Shown here in pieces: positions 7,241-12,400 of a DNA stretch of 12,400 nt (positions are counted from its first letter, which is position 1; every line of letters begins with the position of its first letter). Below the pieces are notes generated by a model. That model worked only from the letters and a program-made list of their open reading frames with translations. It made no database searches and was not told where the DNA came from. The position numbers and the translations under genes are program-made. Source of the DNA: Bacteroidota bacterium (GTDB taxonomy: Bacteria > Bacteroidota > Bacteroidia > J057); contig CAUJFT010000406.1 of assembly GCA_963169475.1 (NCBI GenBank), positions 1-12,400 of the forward strand, given 5' to 3'.

Positions 7241-8545
7241 CTATTCGTTGCCCAAAATCATTAGCTCGGAGATACAAGTTCTGTCAAAACGGGTTCCCGG
7301 GTGTACGTCTAAGATTGTCAATCTTATTTTTCGGACTTTTATCTTACTATCCCCGTAGTCTGCAAGAATAACTACGTGGCGGGAGAAATTAGTAGCATTG
7401 ACTTTTCTATAGCCTTCGTATTTTATTTCGACAATTCTTTCGTCCTTTTTTAGACAATTTCCGGCATCTATATATTCACGTTCTATTTTGATTTTTGCTG
7501 CGCGACAATTTTCATTAAAATCGTCTTCTGATTTAGTAAATCCATTGACTATCAGAATCCCACATACCGGATAGTCGTCCAAGGTAATATCTAAATACTC
7601 GCCGGAACCTTGATGGGGCGCGCCCTCTGCCCACACCGTCCCGAAGTTAAAATCATATAGATTTTCTGGTCCTGAATATATATCGGCATTAGAAGATGGA
7701 CGCGTCCTAAAAACGCGCTCATCTGGACAGCGATAGGTTGTAATAAATTCATTAAATGCGGCTACATTATAATCATATTCTAAATGCAAAATCGAATACT
7801 TATTAATAGGCATGTCTGTCTGATTAAGCATATAATAGCCATCCATCCATTGGAGGCTATTAAAACCCACTCCAGTAGCATGGATAAAATCCTTTGGGAT
7901 TTCGCCTCCGTTTATCGTTAGTGAAAAATCGCGGATTGTTCCTTTACCCCAACTAATTGCCGGCGTAAAATCATATTGAAGAAGCCGAGGAGAATACTTA
8001 GGGATAAAGGTTTTAGCATTTTTTATATCTTTAAAGTAGCTTTTTACTCGATACTCAATATTTACTGTTTTACTCGTTAGTTGTGGCATTTTAAATGAAA
8101 TAAGAAACATTCTTCTTTTAGTTCTTACGGAGATTTTTTTTCCGCCAGACATCAGGCTGTCATTCCATATAGGGTCGTCCATTTTATCAGAGGTTGTGAG
8201 TATCTGCCCGTCTTCAAAAGTCGCCTTAAAATCTTTTACATAATCGGCTTCCCATTGAAAAAGCTCATCACCCGATGAAATAATGTAAAAAGGAACTGCT
8301 GCTTGTAAATCAAAGGAGCTTTCTGTATTATTCCAAAATTCATAGCTGACCTTTATTTTACAATAGTCCCCTTCTACATTTATTTGGACTCTTTCAGAAA
8401 AAATAGATACCTCTGATTTGGTAATCATTCTCATACTAGATACCTTAAAGATATTAGAATAGTTCTCTGCACATTCCTCGGCAAAGGCAGATATAGGAGA
8501 AAGGGCTATGAGAAATAATAATAAAAAATAATGTAAGAGCTTCAT
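7241..8545 (-). CDS. Secreted protein: DUF4424-like domain plus NADase-type glycan-binding domain
   Basis: This 434-residue exported protein of unknown function starts with a type I signal peptide (MKLLHYFLLLFLIALSPISAFA, cleavage about residue 22; no lipobox). Residues of about 40-265 look like a DUF4424-type beta domain, with VSYEFWNNT, AAVPF and VNIEYRVKSY. Residues of about 284-432 resemble the NADase-type glycan-binding, discoidin-like module: NLYDFNFGTVWAEG at 295-308, GEYLDI at 315-320, NGFTKS at 334-339 and CISELMI near the end. Such modules are known in streptococcal NAD glycohydrolase and many secreted proteins, so binding to a surface or extracellular glycan is the likely role. No catalytic residues are evident. 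It lies downstream of the two-component genes on the same strand, but 317 bp away with its own candidate promoter. Domain calls are by eye. Confidence 0.75.
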   Translation of the reverse strand: MKLLHYFLLLFLIALSPISAFAEECAENYSNIFKVSSMRMITKSEVSIFSERVQINVEGDYCKIKVSYEFWNNTESSFDLQAAVPFYIISSGDELFQWEADYVKDFKATFEDGQILTTSDKMDDPIWNDSLMSGGKKISVRTKRRMFLISFKMPQLTSKTVNIEYRVKSYFKDIKNAKTFIPKYSPRLLQYDFTPAISWGKGTIRDFSLTINGGEIPKDFIHATGVGFNSLQWMDGYYMLNQTDMPINKYSILHLEYDYNVAAFNEFITTYRCPDERVFRTRPSSNADIYSGPENLYDFNFGTVWAEGAPHQGSGEYLDITLDDYPVCGILIVNGFTKSEDDFNENCRAAKIKIEREYIDAGNCLKKDERIVEIKYEGYRKVNATNFSRHVVILADYGDSKIKVRKIRLTILDVHPGTRFDRTCISELMILGNE

Positions 8546-8586
8546 ATTTTAGATGATTCTGTAACGAGTTTTGGTATTTCACTTTT

Positions 8587-8622
8587 GGAGGCATCTAAAA
8601 AAAACATATCTCTTTTGCCTCC
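8587..8622. other. Stem-loop at the predicted transcript start of the secreted-protein gene
   Basis: GGAGGCA (8587-8593) pairs perfectly with TGCCTCC (8616-8622) across 22 nt. The right arm overlaps the transcription start predicted from the -7 element at 8626-8633. It could be an operator dyad or a 5'-end hairpin of the mRNA. Confidence 0.35.
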
Positions 8623-8625
8623 GTG

Positions 8626-8633
8626 CAAAAATA
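8626..8633 (-). promoter_or_regulatory. Candidate -7 promoter element for the secreted-protein gene
   Basis: The minus strand reads TATTTTTG, an exact TAnnTTTG match, placing transcription start near 8619 and giving a leader of about 75 nt. No TTG is found 17-23 bp upstream. In an AT-rich region a chance match is possible. Confidence 0.35.
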
Positions 8634-8715
8634 CAACAATATCCATTAGCCTCTCATAAAATAAGTATATTCCACATAAAAAAACATTTTGGAGATGTTG
8701 AATAGAGGGATTATT

Positions 8716-8780
8716 AGGGTAAATGATTTAAGATAAAATTATTTTGTCATGAGTTAGAAGGGCAAATTGTCATTTACCCT
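8716..8780. repeat. Nested inverted repeat, 11-bp outer arms
   Basis: AGGGTAAATGA (8716-8726) is the exact reverse complement of TCATTTACCCT (8770-8780). Between them lies a 17-bp near-palindrome (8732-8748, GATAAAATTATTTTGTC). No U-tract follows on the minus strand, so a standard terminator is not supported. It may fold in the RNA after the response-regulator gene or serve as an operator. Confidence 0.5.
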
Positions 8781-8822
8781 TACCTTAATAGTTGTTTTTT
8801 GTGGTGGAGGGTTTCTGCTATG

Positions 8823-8845
8823 TGTCATGTTGAGCGAAAGCGAAA
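8823..8845 (+). repeat. Possible remnant of a dispersed intergenic repeat
   Basis: The sequence GTCATGTTGAGCGAAAGCGA and the bases after it resemble short palindromic intergenic sequences, of the form GTCATnnTGAGCG followed by a G/C-rich turn, that I recall from many bacterial genomes including Bacteroidota. Only one copy is in the window, so this is recognition from memory. Confidence 0.3.
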
Positions 8846-8862
8846 CGGATAGCCCCACTTCT

Positions 8863-9612
8863 TTATCGGTTTATCACTAACAATAATGACAAAAATGCGG
8901 ATACTTTTTCAGTTGAAATAGTGGCTTCGTATCCATTTTTCAGGCGTAGGTAGCCTCCTTCTGCCTTGATGTATTCTTCGACATAACGCATATTGACAAT
9001 ATAGGATTTACTGCTACGAAAAAAATTAGGGTACTTGACAAAAGAGTCCTCAAAATTTTTAAGAGAGCGACTTACTATCAACTTCGTATTGTCATTAAAG
9101 TAAATCTCACTATATGTATTGTCTGCCTTTATCAAAATAATATTCTCGGTTTCAATAACTTTTAGTCCTTGAGAGGTTGGTACTGCAATTTTAGAGGGTT
9201 CTTGGTTGGGTAAGGGCGTTTTTTCGGGTATCTTGGTGGTAGTATTCCGCTTGAAGAATCGCCTTACGGTATTTTCTAGCTCTTCGGGTTCTATGGGTTT
9301 TAGCAGATAATCTACTGTGGGTAGTTTGAACGCTTTGACAGCATACCTATCATAAGCAGTGGTAAAGATAATCGAGAAGTTTACGGTTGCTTCCTCGAAG
9401 AAATCCATAATTTCAATCCCACTAAAGCCCGGCATTTCTATATCTAAAAAGATAAGTTCTGGTTTATGCTTAATAATTTCTTTTACCCCGGAGGGCAGGT
9501 CTCTTGCTTCTCCGACGACCTCAAGCTCTGTACAAAAGGAGCGAATCATCTCCCTGAGGAGCATTCTTGCGTTAGGCTCATCATCAATAATCACTACCCT
9601 ATATTTTCTCAT
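8863..9612 (-). CDS. LytTR-family response regulator
   Basis: This is a DNA-binding response regulator of the LytT/AlgR type, 249 residues. The receiver domain shows IIDDEP (acidic Asp10/Asp11), LIFLDIEMP with phospho-acceptor Asp57, FTTAY (Thr84/85) and LLKP with Lys105. A short linker of about 20 residues (PEKTPLPNQEP) leads to a LytTR domain at about 145-245, with the typical IILIKADNTYSEIYF, FRSSKSYIVNMRYVEEY and EATIS segments. The ATG at 9612 overlaps the TGA of the kinase gene as ATGA, which points to translational coupling and makes the upstream sensor its partner. Target promoters are not identified; the secreted-protein gene downstream is a possible but unproven target. Confidence 0.95.
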   Translation of the reverse strand: MRKYRVVIIDDEPNARMLLREMIRSFCTELEVVGEARDLPSGVKEIIKHKPELIFLDIEMPGFSGIEIMDFFEEATVNFSIIFTTAYDRYAVKAFKLPTVDYLLKPIEPEELENTVRRFFKRNTTTKIPEKTPLPNQEPSKIAVPTSQGLKVIETENIILIKADNTYSEIYFNDNTKLIVSRSLKNFEDSFVKYPNFFRSSKSYIVNMRYVEEYIKAEGGYLRLKNGYEATISTEKVSAFLSLLLVINR

Positions 9613-10652
9613 GTTTTTTTATTTTTAAAAAGAAGTTTAATAATTACAATTGTACCTGTGGAGTTATGAGTGGTCTCCTGTTTATCAATAAACATTACTC
9701 CAATGTCTTCTTTGTCTTCATTGAGAATCTGGATTCTTTTAAGATTGGCTCCAGTTGCAAAGGAGGAGTGTGTGTGTTGTTTCTTTTGGTTTATTGCTGC
9801 GGAGGCTTCTCTCCCAATGCCATTATCCTCAATGATAATTTTTAAATAAGGGAGGTCTTTCGTGAACCGAATACTTACTACTTTATCGCCTGTTTTATGA
9901 AGTAACCCGTGCTTTACTGCATTTTCTACATAAGGCTGAACAATCATAGCGGGAATCTCTATAAAGTCGGGGTCGATATTTGGGTCTATATCAATGGAAT
10001 ATTCCATTCCTTCGTGAAAACGGATTTTCTCTAAGGTAAGGTATAGGTCGAGTGCTTCGGCTTCTTCGGTGAGTGTAACCGTTTCTTTTTCCGACATATC
10101 GAGGATTTTTCGTGTCAGCCGCGCAAACTTCCCCAAATAGGAAGCGGCTTTGCGCTTGTCATCAGCGAAGATAAAAGCCTGAATTGTATTAAGGGCATTA
10201 AATAAAAAATGAGGGTTCATTTGAGACTTGATAGAAGCCAATAAGGAGTGTCGAAGGTCTTTTTCTAACCGATTTTTTTCTGATAATAAATAATTTTGGG
10301 TTTTAAGAAGGTGGGTTTTCCAAAGAAAAAATGCTATAAATCCACTGACGATTGCTACTACAGTAATCCCTATGAAAAGGGGATTAAGCCAAAGTGGGGG
10401 ATAAATTTGAAACAAAATATGCTCTTTTACTAATTGTTTTTTGTCTCCTAAACCAAATTCTATTTTGTATTTACCCGGAGACAAGGACGAAAGCCGAAGG
10501 CTACGACTTTCAATATTTGCCAAGCTCCATCTACCACTATTTATACGATAGTACAAAGGAGTATTTACGCCTTGCCGAAAAGACAAAAGGGCATAATCTA
10601 TTTGTATATCGTTTTCCGTGTAAGAAAAATCCCGTTGGGTATCATAAAAAAA
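9609..10652 (-). CDS. Sensor histidine kinase, 3' part of a frameshifted gene (end of Y_Y_Y, membrane segment, LytS-type kinase)
   Basis: This frame encodes the second half of the reg_prop/Y_Y_Y sensor. It starts at the T-run shared with the upstream frame and has no ATG of its own before the kinase core; the first possible start, a TTG at 10586, would cut the Y_Y_Y domain in two. The order is the rest of Y_Y_Y (YTENDIQIDYALLSF, then YYRINSGRWSL and LSPGKYKIEF), a membrane helix at about 10388-10320 (PLFIGITVVAIVSGFIAFFL), a short coiled linker, and a His_kinase domain with QMNPHFLFNALN (phospho-His codon 10211-10209), the N box ENAVKHGLLHK and the G box EDNGIGRE. The stop overlaps the response-regulator start. 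The kinase core looks intact. Confidence 0.9.
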   Translation of the reverse strand, partial: FFYDTQRDFSYTENDIQIDYALLSFRQGVNTPLYYRINSGRWSLANIESRSLRLSSLSPGKYKIEFGLGDKKQLVKEHILFQIYPPLWLNPLFIGITVVAIVSGFIAFFLWKTHLLKTQNYLLSEKNRLEKDLRHSLLASIKSQMNPHFLFNALNTIQAFIFADDKRKAASYLGKFARLTRKILDMSEKETVTLTEEAEALDLYLTLEKIRFHEGMEYSIDIDPNIDPDFIEIPAMIVQPYVENAVKHGLLHKTGDKVVSIRFTKDLPYLKIIIEDNGIGREASAAINQKKQHTHSSFATGANLKRIQILNEDKEDIGVMFIDKQETTHNSTGTIVIIKLLFKNKKT

Positions 10653-12400
10653 GATTTGTCATTTACTCTAAAGCCTTGTAATAGAAATATGGGGAGATAA
10701 GGCCCTATGTTATTCGACCGAAAGGGCAAGGCAAACAGTACTTTATCCGTTGCAATACATAACTGTCCCTTGAATAAGCAAATATCATTAATTTCTATAG
10801 TCGGAACAGGGAGATACAGAGGGTTTAGCACAAAATCAGGAGCGTTTAAATCTACATAAAATGTAGCCCTATCGGAGAATAAAAATAAAAAATTCTCGCT
10901 CAATTGTGTTTTTACTATTTCCATCTCCCCGATACAGTTTTTCAGGCTTTCATTTTCCAGAACTTCAAGCACTTGATTGTAAAGCGTTTTCACGAATACT
11001 CTTTTCTTATAGGTAAGAATTTTATCTGCAATAATCCGCTCTCCCTTATACGTGATTTCCCTTAGTGTATCCGGAGAAAGGAGGTACAATCCCTGATTAG
11101 AGATAAAATAAGCCTTTTCTAATCCTTCCGGTTTGACAATTCCGCTACAGCGCATTTCTTTCATAATAACAATTTCCTCTCTTGCCAATAAGGTATCTGT
11201 TATTGCAATACGAAATACCATTTTTGACATTTGAGGCGATAGGTCGGGGCTAAACCATTTATTCCATGGGCTATTGTTTTTGTGGAGGGCATTTCTCTTT
11301 GTGGCAGATAATAATAGCCCCGAACTGGAGGCAGTAGCAATATGCTCGGAGTCAATACGGCAAATAGACTTTGGACCCGATACTCCTTTTTTTGTGATTT
11401 TCCGGTTTCCGGGTTTGACGAGGCTTAGGTCGCCGCTCCCCACATATACATTACTTGTAAAAATATCGTTGTAGATAAATTGTATTTCATGTTTATACGG
11501 GTCTTTGTATAGCTGGCTTACACGCTGCCCCAAGTTACTTGTTTGTAGTAATGTACCGGATTTAGTTCCTACCCAAAGGCTATCGTTATGCGAGTATAAA
11601 TGATTGATACGTTCCTGCGTGAGCGTAAAGTTTTGTGTCCTAATATCTGGAATCAAAATCACACCAGAATTGGTAGTCCCGAGCCAGAGGTTGCCTTCTC
11701 TGTTACGAAATACTTTTGAAAAAGAAATAGTTGGAAACCATGGGGTTTGGGGGTTGAGTATCCCTTTTTCGGGATTAAATAAGTACAATCCCTTAGTAGT
11801 ACTCAACCATAAAGTGTCGCCCCAACTCGTAAAGGCTTGACAAAAAAGCTCTTTATTTAGCCTATATTTGGCAAATATTTCCTTCTCTTTAATCTCTAAA
11901 ATCGTAGTGTTACCCATAACCCCCAATTGAGGAACTACCCATAAGTCGTTTTTTAAAGAGGTTACAAGAACTATACCGGCGGGTTGCCTCTCTGTAGCTT
12001 TACCCAAATCTATGATTTTTTTATAAGCTCCGGAAAACATGATTTCGTAAATTTCGAGGAGAGTATTTGCCTCATTGGTCTCGGAGATATAGGCAATGCA
12101 AGAGGATTCCCTTACCTCTACAATCCTGAATTGTAGTGGGAGTGTCTTAATTTGTTCCATAGTTCGGATATTTCTGATTTCGGTGCCTCGACTGCCTTGA
12201 TTATTAAAACCCGCAAACAGATAATCTCCTTTTATTTTGAAAATATAATGATATTGTAAATCCGGCTGCACAAACTCATACAGACTGTCCTTGTCCACAT
12301 AATAGAGCGTTCCCGTAAAAGTACAATACCAGATTCTGCCTTGAGCATCTTCTTGAATGTTAGTACCACTTCTTGCTTTTTGCCTTTGCTGCTTATATGC
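10598..12400 (-). CDS. Two-component sensor, 5' part of a frameshifted gene (reg_prop beta-propeller, start of Y_Y_Y), partial at the right edge
   Basis: The frame is open from the right edge to a stop at 10598 (600 codons), so the start lies beyond the window; the GTG at 12298 is not a real start, since NIQEDAQGRIWYCTFTGTLYY upstream of it is a typical reg_prop blade. Further blades are visible in DTLWLSTTKGLYLF, REGNLWLGTTNSGVILI, DSLWVGTKSGTLL and QLCIATDKVLFALPF. Together they form a periplasmic propeller sensor for an extracellular ligand. The end, LPIFLLQGFRVNDKSFF, is the first strand of a Y_Y_Y domain. After the T7 run this frame gives 16 unrelated residues (MIPNGIFLTRKTIYK) and stops, while the -1 frame continues the Y_Y_Y domain. 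Without frameshifting the protein would lack membrane anchor and kinase. Confidence 0.9.
   Translation of the reverse strand, partial: AYKQQRQKARSGTNIQEDAQGRIWYCTFTGTLYYVDKDSLYEFVQPDLQYHYIFKIKGDYLFAGFNNQGSRGTEIRNIRTMEQIKTLPLQFRIVEVRESSCIAYISETNEANTLLEIYEIMFSGAYKKIIDLGKATERQPAGIVLVTSLKNDLWVVPQLGVMGNTTILEIKEKEIFAKYRLNKELFCQAFTSWGDTLWLSTTKGLYLFNPEKGILNPQTPWFPTISFSKVFRNREGNLWLGTTNSGVILIPDIRTQNFTLTQERINHLYSHNDSLWVGTKSGTLLQTSNLGQRVSQLYKDPYKHEIQFIYNDIFTSNVYVGSGDLSLVKPGNRKITKKGVSGPKSICRIDSEHIATASSSGLLLSATKRNALHKNNSPWNKWFSPDLSPQMSKMVFRIAITDTLLAREEIVIMKEMRCSGIVKPEGLEKAYFISNQGLYLLSPDTLREITYKGERIIADKILTYKKRVFVKTLYNQVLEVLENESLKNCIGEMEIVKTQLSENFLFLFSDRATFYVDLNAPDFVLNPLYLPVPTIEINDICLFKGQLCIATDKVLFALPFRSNNIGPYLPIFLLQGFRVNDKSFFMIPNGIFLTRKTIYK
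10646..10652 (-). other. Frameshift site: seven-T run joining the two sensor frames
   Basis: On the minus strand the codons are TCT TTT TTT ATG, so the heptamer T TTT TTT is in the register of a -1 slippery site. Slipping back one base, or one more T in the run, joins NDKSFF to YDTQRDFSYTEN and restores the Y_Y_Y domain. In the -1 frame a TGA lies just upstream at 10661-10659. Confidence 0.85.

Larger units (their letters stand above)
8546..8862. other. Intergenic region without a gene, with inverted repeats
   Basis: This 317-bp stretch lies between the response-regulator stop and the start of the secreted-protein gene, both on the minus strand. No open frame here looks real. It holds a candidate -7 element, a 7-bp stem close to it, a nested inverted repeat at 8716-8780 and a repeat-like sequence at 8823-8845, each listed separately. 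Confidence 0.7.

Noticed and set aside
10584..10586. Independent TTG start for the kinase frame
   Set aside because: It would begin in the middle of the Y_Y_Y domain. Sequence before it in the same frame clearly continues that domain back to the T7 run.
12296..12298. GTG start for the propeller frame
   Set aside because: The 34 codons upstream in frame contain a full reg_prop blade motif, so the gene simply runs on past the window edge.
1..12400. CRISPR array, tRNA/rRNA genes, insertion sequence or defence island
   Set aside because: No spaced direct repeats, RNA gene structures, transposase or nuclease genes were seen. The 90-bp repeats are contiguous and coding.

Overview
The window looks like chromosomal DNA of a member of the Bacteroidota. 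It is AT-rich, starts lack clear Shine-Dalgarno sequences, and several genes are preceded by the Bacteroidota -7 element TAnnTTTG. It also holds a PorG-like (DUF6089-type) outer-membrane barrel typical of species with type IX secretion, a class A penicillin-binding protein with Bacteroidota-style motifs, and a reg_prop/Y_Y_Y sensor with a LytS-type kinase and LytTR regulator. Nothing indicates a plasmid, phage or transposon. The genus cannot be read from this sequence.

Left part (1-4513), all on the minus strand. In transcription order it holds a lipoprotein di-haem cytochrome c peroxidase/MauG-type protein (4513-3488), an inositol-monophosphatase family protein (3453-2608), a 177-residue protein of a small Bacteroidota family with a proline-rich tail made of 90-bp tandem repeats (2516-1983), and a bifunctional class A PBP (1838 to beyond the left edge). 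Short gaps between the first three fit co-transcription. The PBP has its own candidate -7 element.

Middle part (4514-8545). A 427-bp divergent intergenic region carries three copies of a 13-bp motif. It is followed by the PorG-like barrel on the plus strand, a PrmC/HemK release-factor methyltransferase on the minus strand, a 134-residue unknown protein on the plus strand with a good TTG-N22-TAnnTTTG promoter, and a secreted minus-strand protein joining a DUF4424-like domain to an NADase-type glycan-binding (discoidin-like) domain.

Right part (8546-12400). A 317-bp non-coding stretch with inverted repeats separates the secreted protein from a two-component system. The LytTR response regulator overlaps the kinase gene by ATGA. 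The kinase and the large reg_prop propeller upstream are in different frames, but their protein sequences join seamlessly inside the Y_Y_Y domain at a run of seven T (minus strand). They are therefore parts of one sensor gene, frameshifted at 10646-10652 and continuing past the right edge.

Most of the window is ordinary housekeeping and envelope genes. The points most worth a second look are the frameshift at a slippery heptamer in the sensor, the three-copy 13-bp motif, the repeat-built tail of the 177-residue protein, and the secreted glycan-binding-type protein downstream of the two-component system.
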